Positions 25,111-36,097 of a stretch of DNA of 64,000 nucleotides are shown here, piece by piece (within the stretch, counting starts at the first letter, position 1; each line of letters starts with the position of its first letter). This stretch comes from Gorsachius magnificus (taxonomy: Eukaryota > Chordata > Aves > Pelecaniformes > Ardeidae). Below the pieces are notes generated by a model. The model searched no databases and was not told the origin of the DNA. It saw only the letters and a list, made by a program, of their open reading frames with translations. Location: assembly GCA_034008185.1 (NCBI GenBank), contig CM067081.1:17173821-17237820 (forward strand). Reading direction: 5' to 3'. Position numbers and translations under genes: made by a program.

Positions 25111-25271
25111 GCAGGTAAGATATGTGTGAGGATCTTTTTCTTCTACTTGTTTCCAAGGAGAACGCAGCTGAAGCAGTGCAAGCAGTCTTCAATGCCATAC
25201 TCCAAAACACATGGAGTCACGCTGGAAAGGAGAAGACGTCAAGAAAGAGAAGAGGGCTCAGAACACATTAT

Positions 25272-25317
25272 CATAGAATCATAGAATCACCTCGGTTGGA
25301 AAAGACCTTTAAGATCA
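25272..25317 (-). mobile_element. 3' tip of outer CR1 (split by inner CR1)
   Basis: ATAGAATCATAGAATCACCT followed by CGGTTGGAAAAGACC and TTTAAGATCA is the complement of a CR1 3' end with tail. The body continues at 26493, on the other side of a plus-strand CR1. Confidence 0.88.
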
Positions 25318-26436
25318 ATGGATGTCATCTATCTGGACTTCTACAAAGCCTTTAACACGGTCCCCCACAACATCCTTCTCTCTAAATTGGAGAGCTATGG
25401 ATTTGATGGGTGGACTGTTCGGTGGATAAGGAACTGGCTGGATGGTCGCATCCAGAGGGTAGTGGTCAATGGCTCGATGTCCAGATGGAGACCGGTGACG
25501 AGTGGTGTCCCTCAGGGGTCCGTACTGGGACCCGTGCTGTTTAATATATTCATCAATGACTTAGACAGGGAGATCGAATGCACCCTCAGCAAGTTTGCGG
25601 ATGACACCAAGCTGAGTGGTGCGGTTGACACACCAGAAGGACGGGATGTCATCCAGAGAGACCTGGACAGGCTGGAGAGGTGGGCCTGTGTGAACCTCAT
25701 GAGGTTCAACAAGGCCAAGTGCAAGGTCATGCACCTGGGTCGGGGTAACCCCCAGTATCAGTACAGGCTGGGGGAAGAAAGGATCGAGAGCAGCCCTGCA
25801 GAGAGGGACTTGGGCGTGCTGGTGGATGAAATGCTGGACATGAGCCGGCAATGTGCGCTGGCGGCCCAGAAGGCCAACCGTACCCTGGGCTGCATCAGGA
25901 GAAGCGTGGCCAGCAGGTCAAGGGAGGTGATTCTGCCCCTCTACTCTGCTCTGGTGAGACCTCACCTGGAGTCCTGCGTCCAGCTCTGGAGCCCTCAGCA
26001 CAAGAAGGACATGGAACTGTTGGAGCGGGTCCAGAGGAGGGCTACAAAAATGATCCAAGGGCTGGAGCACCTCTCTTATGAGGACAGGCTGAGGGAGTTG
26101 GGCTTGTTCAGCCTGGAGAAGAGAAGGCTGCGGGGAGACCTGATTGTGGCCTTTCAGTACCTAAAGGGGGCCTATAGGAAAGATGGGGAAAATCTTTTTA
26201 GTAGGGCCAGCTGTGACAGGACAAGGGGTAATGGTTTTAAACTAAAACAGGGTAGATTTAAACTGGATATAAGGAGGAAATTCTTTACAACGAGGGTGGT
26301 GAAACACTGGAACAGGTTTCCCAGAGAGGTGGTGGAGGCCCCATCCCTGGGAACATTCAAGGCCAGGTTGGATGGGGCTCTGCGCAACCTGATCTGGTTA
26401 GTGGTGTCCCTGCTCACTGCAGGGGGGTTGGACTAG
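25318..26436 (+). pseudogene. CR1 ORF2 C-terminal part, frame intact, 5'-truncated
   Basis: One open frame of 372 codons runs from the truncation point to the normal CR1 stop codon. It holds RT motif A (YLDFYKAF, residues 5-12, with the catalytic-position Asp at 7), motif B (PQGSVLGP, 65-72), motif C (FADD, 93-96; bases 25594-25605), then the thumb and C-terminal blocks [13 protein letters not shown] and [13 protein letters not shown]. Motif A has AFN where most copies have AFD. The endonuclease and the first RT motifs are missing, so it cannot be a complete enzyme. The ATG at 25318 lies inside the RT domain and is not the element's true start. An uninterrupted frame points to recent insertion. 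Confidence 0.9.
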
Positions 26437-26492
26437 ATGACCTCTAGGGGTCCCTTCCAACCCAAAACATTATATGATTCTATGATTCTATG
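25318..26492 (+). mobile_element. Young CR1 LINE nested inside an older CR1
   Basis: A 5'-truncated plus-strand CR1 of about 1.2 kb. It starts within RT motif A and ends with the standard 3' UTR (GGGGGGTTGGACTAGATGAC), CCAAAACATTATATGATTC and a tail of two to three TATGATTC units. It sits within an older minus-strand CR1, between AAGATCA on the left and TCATCGAG on the right. GATCA occurs at both edges (25313-25317 and 26492-26496), a possible short target duplication. Confidence 0.93.
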
Positions 26493-27883
26493 ATCATCGA
26501 GTTCAACCGTTAACCTAGCACTGCCAAGTCCACCACTAAACCATGTCCCTAAGCACCTCATCTATCGTTCTTTTAAATACCTCCAGGGATGAGGACTCCA
26601 CCACCTCCCTGGGCAGCCCATTCCAGAGCCTGACAACCCTCTCGGTGAAGAAGTTTTTCCTAAGGTCTAGCCTAAACCTGCCCTGGCGCAGCTTCAAGCC
26701 ATTCCCCCTCGTCCTATCGTCTGTTACCAGGAAGAAGAGGCCGATCCCCACCTCACTACAGCCTCCTTTCAGGTAGTTGTGGAGGGCGATCAGGTCTCCC
26801 CTCAGCCTCCTCTTCTCCAGACTAAATAACCCCAGTTCCCTCAGCCGTTCCTCGTATGACTTGTGTTCCAGACCCCTCACCAGCTTGGTTGCTCTCCTCT
26901 GGACATGTTCCAGCAAGGCAACATCTTTCTTGTAGTGAGGGGCCCAAAACTGAACACAGTATTTGAGGTGCGGCCTCACCAGCACCGAGTACAGGGGCAC
27001 GATCACTTCCCTGCTCCTGCTGGCCACACTATTCCTGATACAGGCCAGGATGCCGTTGGCCTTCTTGGCCACCTGGGCACACTGCTGGCTCATATTCAGG
27101 CGGCTGTCAATCAGTACCCCCAGGTCTTTTTCCACCAGGCAGCTTTCCAGCCACTCTTCCCCAAGCCTGTAGCGCTGCATGGGGTTGTTGTGACCAAAGT
27201 GCAGGACCCGGCACTTGGCCTTGTTGAACCTCATACAGTTGGCCTCGGCCCATCGATCCAGCCTGTCCAGGTCCCTTTGCAGAGCCCTCCTCCCTTCAAG
27301 CAGATCAACACTACCGCCCAGTTTGGTGGGTTTGGTCGTCTGCAAATTTACTGAGGGCACACTCAATCCCCTCATCCAGGTCATTGATAAAGATATTAAA
27401 CAAGACCGGCCCTAGAACTGAGCCCTGGGGGACACCGCTTGTGACCGGCCACCAACTGGATTTAGCTCCATTCACCACAACTCTCTGGGCTCGGCCACCC
27501 AGCCAGTTTTTAACCCAGCGAAGAGTACATCCATCTAGGCCATGAACTGCCAGCTTCTCCAGGAGAATGCTATGGGAGACTGTGTCAAAGGCTTTGCTGA
27601 AGTCCAGGTAGACAACATCCACAGCCTTTCCTTCATCTACCAGGCGGGTCACCTGGTCATAGAAGGAAATCAGGTTGGTTAGGCAAGACTTGCCTTTCGT
27701 GAACCCATGCTGACTGGGCCTAATCCCCTGATTATCCTCCATGTGCCCGGTGAGCACACTCAGGATGAACCTCTCCATAATCTTCGCCAGTACTGAGGTC
27801 AGGCTGACTGGTCTGTAGTTCCCCGGATCCTCCTTCCGGCCCTTCTTAAAGATAGGCATCACATTTGCCAACCTCCAGTCCAT
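26493..27883 (-). mobile_element. Outer CR1 LINE, body
   Basis: Minus-strand CR1, 5'-truncated at about 27883, whose 3' tip is at 25272-25317. It was present before the inner CR1 arrived. The 3' UTR has the older-type sequence (TAACCTAGCACTGCCAAGTC), as does the 5-kb copy, and unlike the inner element. Confidence 0.92.
26536..27883 (-). pseudogene. CR1 ORF2 reverse transcriptase, one frameshift
   Basis: From 27883 the minus strand encodes [74 protein letters not shown] and SKFADD. Right after FADD (about 27325-27345) a short duplication of a GTTTGGTG-like block shifts the frame. The second frame then runs open from 27384 to the normal stop at 26536, with the [30 protein letters not shown] and [13 protein letters not shown] blocks. 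The RT motifs A-C are intact, so this small indel is the main visible lesion besides the 5' truncation. Confidence 0.9.
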
Positions 27884-29038
27884 GAGGAAGACTGCAGAAA
27901 AAGGGTTTCTTTAGTCTAGGCAGACACAGACTTGATAAATCTTCCTGGATATTGAAGGCTGTTAATAGGAAGACAATGATTGATTGTTACCAATTGTTCA
28001 TGAGAAAGACAAAAAGAACCCAGTTTAACTTGCATTAAAGACTATATAGGTCATATATTAAGAAAAAAGATTGAGAGCGGAAAAAAGCTTGAACAGGACA
28101 CCCTCAGAGTCTTTTAGCCGAAATTCTAAAAATAATGTTCCAGATAAAAATCTCTGTGGGAAGCTCTAGAGTATTTGATCCTTTCCCAGTGCCAGGGGAC
28201 CGGACTTTGTAACCTTTGGAAATCTATTCCATCCCTGCATTTCTAATTCAATGACCACATGATGTGCTTTGGCAAGGACTGTTTATGGATTTTTTTAAGA
28301 GTGCTCTAAGTGACATAAGGTTAGCTAATTTCACCCTTGCACAGAGTAGCATTTTCTTCCTCAAAAGGCACCCCTGCTTTCCTTTTGCTTATTTAGATTA
28401 CAGTGCTATTCAGCACAGCTAACTACAGAGGAAGCTGCCATAAAATGTGTTTTGGATAATTTTTATAAATATGTCTACATGACTGATTAGGATAAAATCT
28501 GACCTGTTCTAAAAAATGCTCCACAAATAAACTTTCTATGAATAATCCCTAGCTTCACAGAGTATGAATCACTGTGTATTAAACATTAAATAAATCAACA
28601 GCTTTAAAATTAATTGCTTTTAAGGGATTTTAGTGCTAGATGAGATCATTATAGCACTGATTTGCTTCATATAACTTCACCTAGTGATGTAAAAGATATA
28701 CCCACCTTGATGTTGGTTAGGATAACGCATCTTCATTATACATTTTTTAAAGAAGAAATAACTGAATGAAAACAGACATGTCTCGACTATCAGAATACTT
28801 GTAGGAACATACACTTTTGAATAAATACCAGGTATGCTTACAGCACTTAAGGTATCAAAGACTGTTCTGATTTTCTAGGAAAACAGATTCTAGTTCTACA
28901 AACACATAGCACGTGGCTATAGCTGAATGGTAGCAATTATCCAATCTGCAGCTCTTGTGGTGTGGGGGACAGGTGCTGGAAGCCAGCCAGAGCTGAGGCA
29001 AACAGACAGATTTATTTGAGATAAACTTTAACCCCACC
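27884..29038. other. Intergenic DNA, nothing recognised
   Basis: AT-rich unique-looking sequence between the nested CR1 pair and an LTR. No gene or repeat was identified. Confidence 0.55.
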
Positions 29039-29653
29039 TGTCCTGGTTTTGGCTGGGATAGAGTTAATTTTCTTCACAGAAGCTAGCATAGTGCTGTGCT
29101 TTGGATTCAGTGCTAGAAGAATGTTGATAACACGCTGATGTTTTTAGTTGTTGCCAAGCAGTGCTCAGACTGCTCAAGGACTTTTTGAGCTTCTCCTGCT
29201 CGGCCAGGTGCATAACAAGCTGGGAGTACAGCACAGCTAGGACCCAAACTGTCCAAAGAGCTATTCCATACACATAACGTCATGCTCGGGGGTTAGTCGT
29301 CGGTCGTCGGTCGATCGGTCGTCGCGGCAGAGTGGTCGCAGTCGGGCTGTGTGGACCGCGGCGCGGGGAAGTGTCGCAGCTCGGGACGGGCTGGGCCCCG
29401 GGGGGCATCGGTCAGCGGGTGGTGAGCAATTGCATTGTGCATCACTTGTTTTATATATTCTGTATATTTTCTTACCATTATTATTATTATTATTATTGTT
29501 ATTCTTCTCTCTTATTAAACTGTCTCTATCTCAACCCACGGGTCTTACTTTTTTTTCTTTTCTCTGATTCTCTCCCCCATCCCACTGAGGGAGGGGGGGG
29601 AGTGAGCGAGCGGCTGCGTGGTGCTTAGTTGCCAGCCGGGTTAAACCACGACA
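29039..29653 (+). mobile_element. Solo LTR with perfect 5-bp target duplication
   Basis: A 615-bp LTR from TGTCCTGG to CCACGACA. CCACC lies immediately on both sides (29034-29038 and 29654-29658), a perfect 5-bp target-site duplication. The ATTAAA polyadenylation signal is at 29514-29519, after a TTA-rich microsatellite. Instead of the TATATAAG region of the 17.9-kb copy it carries a GC-rich insert (29292-29415) with repeated GTCGGTCGTC units. No internal viral genes flank it, so it is a solo LTR. Confidence 0.95.
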
Positions 29654-31734
29654 CCACCATAGAGAGAATAATACAGGTTTGAATACAGAAAGGCCAAAAC
29701 TGTGGGCTGAACATGCATCTTCTAATGCAGGCAATACGGTATGAGCTCTAATGAATGTCAAAGTTAAGCAGAAAATAGAGTGTTTGTGTGTGTGTGGTGT
29801 GTGTGTGTGTGTGTGCATGTGTGTGTGTGTAGAAATGCTTTAGATTGCTTGATCTTTTTTTTTTCCTGGAACTGAGAAATAGTTTCATGTAAGTAACTAA
29901 TGTCTTGATATAAAAGCATAAATGGTAGGATGGTAGCATATTTATCTCTCAAATATGCAGATATGGGTCTGTTAGGAACTGGGAAAGGTAAGACTGGATC
30001 ACAGGACATAGGTGAAAAGCATCTTTTTATTGGCAATGAACCTCACTAAAAATAATTTTTACAAGCAATTTAGTGTATCAAGCTGTAGTTACATTCTGTA
30101 AGTATGATTTTGTAGAAACAGCATTGAAGGTTTCTTGGTTATTATGCTTGAAAGATTTTTTATCAAATTTGCTTCACTTCATGAGTTAAAAAGTCAGGGC
30201 AGAGGCTGCTTCTCAGCAATTTTACCATCCCCTTCCTCCCCTGGATCTGGAATTCAGACTTGTCCTTTATGCCCATCCAGCATCATCAATACTGAGGCTT
30301 CTGGAGCTGGAGCTGATGTGGAGATTCTGTGGTAGTGGTGCACAAGCCACAGGGAAACCAGCTCACCCTTCCAAGCATGTGGCAGCACTAGGGAGGTGAG
30401 CAGGAAAAAGGAGCTAAAAAACTACCACCTTCAAACAAAGGTGAACTTTGGGGTTTTTTTTACAGGCAATGACAATTAGGTCAATACAGCAAGCTGCTTG
30501 GGGTAGAGAACAGATGCCTTTCTTTACAGTGTTCTGACATCTTCCTCTGCTCCTTAGATTATGTCACAAAGGTTACGGCAAAACATTTTAATGAGAACTG
30601 GTAAGAAAATGAAAAACATTTTCCATCAATTGTTGGCAGAAAAAAAGGAAAAAAAAAAAAAGGTTGGGGAGAGAAATCTTGCGTTTTTTTCCTGGAAATA
30701 GTGTGATATTTTGACATGTTTTCTTGTTTTTTCCTCAATAGAGTCCCAAAACCGTGTCTTTTTCATTTACAGAAAAACAATTTTTATTCATAAGAATTCA
30801 CATTCCAAATATTTGTAATTATCTAAGTCAAGCTTCTGTCTCCTGATGATTTTCTTCTTGTTTCTTCCCATCTTATTCCACACTGAATTCAGTTTCACTG
30901 CAAAGTTTTCAAATAGGGGGGGGGACTCCCTGTTACTGTGGCTGTTGTTTGCTTAGAAGATGTAGAATCAATATCCTACTCCCAGTTAAAAAGGCAGTAT
31001 TTAAGTATGGCACGATTCAGAAGGGCTATGTGCATGCCTCCAGTCTACAGTAGGGGGCATACGGGTGAACAGCCTTTCTTAACCTGTGCCCTCCCTTTCA
31101 GGGAATGACCAGGTTGGCCAGACTTTGCAGTGTGGGTGATTACCAGCCAGACACCTCAAATATACCCAGCGGAACTCTTCTTTTGCTACTTTAGGAAAAG
31201 TACTCAAATAAGTAAGTATAAAAACAGGAATCAAATACATTTATTTTAAATACTATTTCATGTAAACTTACTGACAGTTGATCTAACTCATACAGTACCT
31301 AGAAGACCAGCAATAACTCATTTAGAATTCAGGAATTATTGTTAAGTGATGGGCAGAAACCAGCATTGGCAAAAGTTGATCTTTTTTCACTGTATAAACA
31401 AGGCCAGATGGGCTCAGGTGGAATGCATTTATGTTGGCGCATTTTCCCCACACGCACACCTCTAATTGATGAGGAAATTGCCCCATCCTTCAGAATTGCC
31501 TGGCATTTACTACTGCAATAAGCTGTACTTAGGAAAGAAACATTGCTTCAAACTTTCATACCTTATCAGGCACATCCCATGATGCAGCCCACGTTATAAA
31601 TCTGGGCCAGGAGAAACCTATTACAACATTAAAAATGTAACAAAGATGAGATCAAATTTAAAGGGCATAGATTCCAATTTTGCTCTTGTATCAAATTCTC
31701 AGGGACTTATACGTCTGGGAAGTATTGCAGAAGA
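29654..31734. other. Intergenic DNA with GT repeat
   Basis: No gene was seen. A GT microsatellite is at 29785-29830 and an A-rich tract near 30640-30662. A G-run of eight lies at about 30917-30925. Confidence 0.55.
29785..29830. repeat. GT microsatellite
   Basis: About 46 bp of GT dinucleotides with interruptions by GG and CA. It produces long ACAC-frame ORFs rich in H-T on the minus strand, which are artefacts. Confidence 0.92.
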
Positions 31735-32420
31735 ATCTCACAATACTAATTGATTGAGCAATAAAATGGCAGATGAAGTTTTGTATCAAAAAAAATGCAA
31801 AGCAGTGCACATGGGAAAAATAACCTTAACTATACATACACAATGATAGGCTCTAAATTAGCTATTACCACTCAGGAAAGAGATCTTGAAGGCTTTGTGG
31901 ATAGTTTCCTGAAAACATTGTCTGCATGCTCAGAGGGAAATGGCATTTTAGGAACGATTAGGAAAGGAAATGAATAAAGTAGAAACCAGTTTTACACCTG
32001 AAAAGATGTGTCCTATTCTGTTTGTCTTATTTTTCAAGAAAGCCATAAGAAGAAGCAGAGAGAATGGTGGAAAGGACTGATATATAGTATAGACTATAGG
32101 TTATAGGAGGACAGAATAGATGGAGTGGGGTTCTTCACATTTGAAGGGGTGACTGAAGGGTGATATAAAGGTATACAAAACTATTGATGAAGTGGCATGG
32201 TAAGGGATTTTTACCTTTTTTTTTTTTTTTTTTTTTCTTAGAGAAGTGCCAAGGAATGGTCAATGTAAAATAAGGTTTAAAACAAACTAAATAAACTACT
32301 TTCTCAGAATGGGGTTATGGAGCTCATTTGCATAGGATGCTGTGGACGCTGGAAGTAAATCAATGGAAATTACAACTATAGGCAACTCTTCAACACAAGG
32401 ATCTGCAGTTTAGAAAACCT
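31735..32420 (+). mobile_element. Ancient CR1 relic (turtle/crocodile-like type)
   Basis: AAAATGGCAGATGAAGTTTT followed by ATGCAAAGCAGTGCACATGG corresponds to the K-W-Q-M-K-F ... C-K-V-M-H-x-G reading. CTCTAAATTAGCTATTACCA and AGAAAGAGATCTTGAAGGCTT then give SKLAITTQERDLEG, the conserved CR1 region before V-D-x-S-L. The 3' side keeps GGTTTAAAACAAACTAAATA and GGGGTTATGGAGCTCATTTG, matching the L-W-N-S/E-L region. The frame is broken repeatedly, including by a poly-T at 32216-32236. This is the clearest of the ancient copies. Confidence 0.78.
32216..32236. repeat. Poly-T tract inside ancient CR1
   Basis: Twenty-one T in a row. Confidence 0.95.
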
Positions 32421-34166
32421 TAAAGCCCTGGCTGTCAGGAGGTGAGAGCAAGGAATAACCTCTCCAAAGTCCCTTCAAGTTTAAATGAAGGACTGTTCAG
32501 CTTCTCATACTCTTCCCTAATAAACCACTATCAGTTAATATTAGGCATAGGATGCTGTTCTAAATGGACATTAAGCCTAACTTAATATGGCAGTTCTTAA
32601 TTATATCAGTGTTACTTCATTTTTCTCAAACTGAAATAATCCTGACTGATATCAACGTGATTTAAAGAACAATCAGGATTTTTCACTTTCCGCAGGATGA
32701 CCACAATACCCTCTCCTTTCATGGTCAAGTTTCTTACCATATGACTTTAATTTCTGAAGGTCGGTAAGTTTGCAAAGAGTGATGTTAGCACACAGTGTAG
32801 TAGAATTGAGTGGGACCAGTGGATGAATGCATTTAAAGACAAATGCATCGTACTACGCTTGTTTCAGTATCAATATAACACTCTTAATGAGAGGCACTAT
32901 TAAAAATAATTACCTGTTCTGTCTACCCTAGAATTTAGATGAATGAAAAATAAGTCAATAAGAATGAAAATGTGAGAAAACACTGTAAAGCAATTTCCTG
33001 AAAATGAGTTCTTCTACTGAAAGGAAACTGTATCTTGTTCTGGTGCCCTGCTAATCTATTCAGTACTGCTGGTATCAGTTCAGAAGGTGATGTGAGATCA
33101 TGCCAAAGGGTGGAGTGTAAAAAATTCTACGTAGATGATTTGTATTTTATTTACTTTTTATTGCCCAGAAGTGCTAAGCACTTCACAAAAGACATAGCCT
33201 TGTCCCAGAGTTTACAGTCTAATGGATCTGTTTGACAGATATGTGAGCTACAACATTTCATAAGGCAAGAAAGGACTAAGAAAGGACAGGGTGTTGAGTC
33301 AATTGTTTTCTCCACCATTCATTTATTGCTGAAGCATTTCCAGTGACCACACAGTGAAAGCTGCAATGAGAATTACATCTGAAGCAAGACTAATCTGAAT
33401 GACTGAATCCAGGTTCGGGATGGAACTCCGTGCCCAGATGGTTGTGCCACGGGGAGCCTTTTTGGCGCAGACATTTGCCTACTCTGAAGGAGCTCATTTA
33501 GCAGCACTGGCACACAGGCCAGGGTCAGGGTGTTGTCTGTTTTCACGCTGTCATTGCCTTGGTGCACCTGTAACCTGGTGGGGAGGGGTGGTGGTGGATC
33601 TTTATCTCTGTGTCTCTTGCTACTGAAATCACTCTTCTTTCCTCCTCAGTACTCCTAATTGTCTCAACCTGTCCTTGATAATTAGCACAGCTTCACTCTC
33701 CACCTTCTTCAGTCAAGTCCTCTTCTCCCTCATGAAGTTACATGTCTCCAGACACATAATGACATGCCTTTTTAATAGATCGTGTAGCTGGGATTTGCAA
33801 TTTGGATGCAAGAACATATAAATATGAATCAAAGCTGATCCTTCAGCATGTGGGTATTTATCAGCGCATATGCATCACAAACTCTGTCCATGCTGAAAAG
33901 TGTCTGTCTCATATCCTGCTTTTCCTCTGGGATTCCCATAAGGTGAATGCCCCTGCTGTCTTCTCTGCAGCTTTATTCCTCCTGGCTAACATACAGCCTT
34001 CATTTCTTCCATAGCACAGATCTTCTCATATTCTTCTGGTTCCTGCAGGGTCTTTCCAAAAATATATTTAGTCCTAGCACAAGATCAAGGAAACAGCCAA
34101 AGGTTTCCAATCCTTGTCAGAGGGAAAAATCGATCATACTAATGTGTCTTCTGCAGCAGGGTTCAT
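32421..34166. other. Intergenic DNA, one old repeat relic
   Basis: No gene was recognised. An old amniote repeat relic lies at about 33145-33300. The remainder is unique-looking. Confidence 0.5.
33145..33300 (+). mobile_element. Old amniote repeat relic (L2/MIR-like)
   Basis: GAAGTGCTAAGCACTTCACA followed by AAAGACATAGCC and CCCAGAGTTTACAGTCTAAT follows the familiar old-repeat pattern GTGCTAAGCACTTTACA ... CCCAGAGAG-TTACAGTCTAA. The class (L2 or MIR-like) is uncertain, as I rely on memory of the pattern. Confidence 0.5.
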
Positions 34167-34685
34167 TGCCCTGATTTCAGCTGGGATAGAGTTAATTTTT
34201 TTCCTAGTAGCTGGCATAGTGCTGTGGTTTGGATTTAGGATGAGGATAATGTTGATAACACCCTGATGGTTCAGTTGTTGCTGAGCAGTGCTTACACCAG
34301 TCAAGGACTTTTTCAGCTTCCCCTGCTCTGCCAGGGGCACAAGAAGCTGGGAGGGGGCACAGCCAGGACAGCTGACCCCAACTGGCCCAAGGGCTATTCC
34401 AGACCATGTGGCATCATGCTCAGGGGGTCACTGGCTGGGGGGAGGGCGATCGCTACTCGGGACGGGCTGGGCATCGGTCAGCGGGTGGTAAGCAATTGCA
34501 TTGTGCATCACTTGTTTAGTATATTCTATTACCATTATTATTATTTTATTTTATTAAACTGTCTTTATCTCAACCCACGGTTTTACTTTTTTTTTCCTGA
34601 TTCTCTCCCCCATCCCACTGAGGGAGGGGGGTGGTGAGTGAGCGGCTCTGTGGTGTTCAGCTGCCTGAAAGGTTAAACCATGACA
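34167..34685 (+). mobile_element. Solo LTR with perfect 5-bp target duplication
   Basis: A 519-bp LTR from TGCCCTGATTTCAGC to AAACCATGACA. TTCAT flanks it exactly on both sides (34162-34166 and 34686-34690). ATTAAA is at 34553-34558. It belongs to the same subfamily as the 29.0-kb copy (AGCAATTGCATTGTGCATCA middle block and a TTATTATTATT run) and lacks a TATATAAG box. It lies in sense orientation about 3.5 kb upstream of the GRIA4 CpG island. Confidence 0.95.
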
Positions 34686-34690
34686 TTCAT

Positions 34691-35110
34691 TTGGGTGCTG
34701 CAGCAGATAGTCAGCCTCTCAGCTGATGCTCTAATGAGGGAGCCTTCTCTAGTGGTGGCCTCCAGGCAAGGCCCACACGAGCCATTACGTGCCCTAAGGC
34801 AAAGCAAGCATTCATCACCAACAACCAACAGACCCCAGACCCCCTCTAGTCTATCCCCTCCATACACTTTATACATTCAATAATACATTTTTCAATAATT
34901 TCTTAATTTCTCTCATATTTTGTTGTGGAACTCAGAGATCTGTTCCTCCTTCCCTTAATCACCCACCACAACCTTCACAGTCTGCCTGAGGGGAACTAGG
35001 GGGAGCCAGGGACCGCAGTTCAGAAGTGGCTTCATGCAGCATCTCTCCAGCAGCCACCAGAAAAACACAGACTCTCCCTCCTGGTCTCCTCTTTCTTGGC
35101 AGCGTACAGC
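34691..35110. other. 420 bp between two LTRs, nothing recognised
   Basis: No gag, pol or env similarity is visible, so I do not treat the two LTRs as one provirus; they belong to different families. Confidence 0.6.
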
Positions 35111-36097
35111 TGTATTGGCTTTATGTGGCAAGGTTGGTGCTGCAGGGGTGGCCTCTGTGAGAAGACACCAGAAGCTGCAACCATATTGGAGAGAGCCAGT
35201 TTCATCTGGCTCCAAAACAGACCCAACACTGCCCAAAGCTGAGCCCATCCGTGATGCTGGTGGGACCTCTGTGATAACATATTTAAGAAATGGTAAAAAA
35301 AAAATGCTACACAGCAACTGCATGAGAGAGGAGTGAGAAAAATGGGAAACAGCCCTGCAGATATGAAGATCAGTGAAGAAGGAAGGGGAGGAGGTGCTCC
35401 AGGTGTCTGAGCAGAGATTCCCCTGCAGCCTGTGGAAAAGACTGTGGTGAAGCAGGTTGTCCCCCTGCAGTCCATGGAGGACCACATCAGAGCAGGTATC
35501 AACACTGCAGCCTGTGGAGGGTCCCACAGCAGAGTAGGCAGAGATCCCTGAAGGAAGCTGCAGCCTATGGTGGAGCAGGCTCCTGGCAGTAGCTGTGGCC
35601 CATGGAGAGGAGCCCGCACAGGAGGTTTTCTGGCAGGAACTGTGGCCCATGGAGAGCCTACGCTGGAGCCATCTGTTCCTGAAGGACTATACCCTGTGGG
35701 AAGGACCCACACTGGAGCAGGGGAAAAGGAGCAGCAGAGACAAAGTGTTATGGACTGACCAGAACCCCCATTCCTCACCCCCTTGCGCTGCTCAGGGGTA
35801 GGAGGAAGAGTCGTCATGAAAGGAGGAGTGAAGTTGAGCCTGGGAAGAGGTGTGTGTGCGGGGGGGGGTGTTTCATAGTTTTGTCTTTGTCTCTCACCAT
35901 CCTACTGTATTCTTAATTGGTGATAAATTAAATTAATTTTTCCCAAGTTGAGTCTGTTTTGCCCGTGATAGTGGCTAGTGAGTGATCTCCCTGCCTTTAT
36001 CACAACCCATGAGCTTTTTCATCTTATTTTCACCCTGTCTTGGGAGTGAGAGAGCAGCTTGGTGGGCACTCGGCAGTCAGCCAAGGTTAACCTACCA
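35111..36097 (+). mobile_element. Solo LTR, long TGTATTGG family
   Basis: A 987-bp LTR bounded by TGTATTGG and AACCTACCA. It has a TATTTAAG element at 35280-35287, a central block built from about 50-bp units (CTGTGG-CCCATGGAG-AGG and CTGGAGCAGG motifs) and an ATTAAA at 35927-35932, followed by a T-rich stretch. The flanking bases are not a clear target duplication (TACAGC left; GAGCAGC right, sharing CAGC). ORFs of 60-260 codons on both strands come from the GC-rich units and are not genes. It is the nearest LTR to GRIA4, in sense orientation. Confidence 0.9.

Noticed and set aside
29531..30036. His/Thr-rich minus-strand ORFs
   Set aside because: Generated by the GT microsatellite at 29785-29830.
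34955..35817. Minus-strand ORFs of 231 and 261 codons
   Set aside because: They lie mostly within the 35.1-kb LTR, in overlapping frames with Cys/Ser/Pro-rich composition from the repeat units.
34167..36097. One provirus with two LTRs
   Set aside because: The two LTRs belong to different families, the first has its own perfect target duplication, and the sequence between them has no gag, pol or env similarity.
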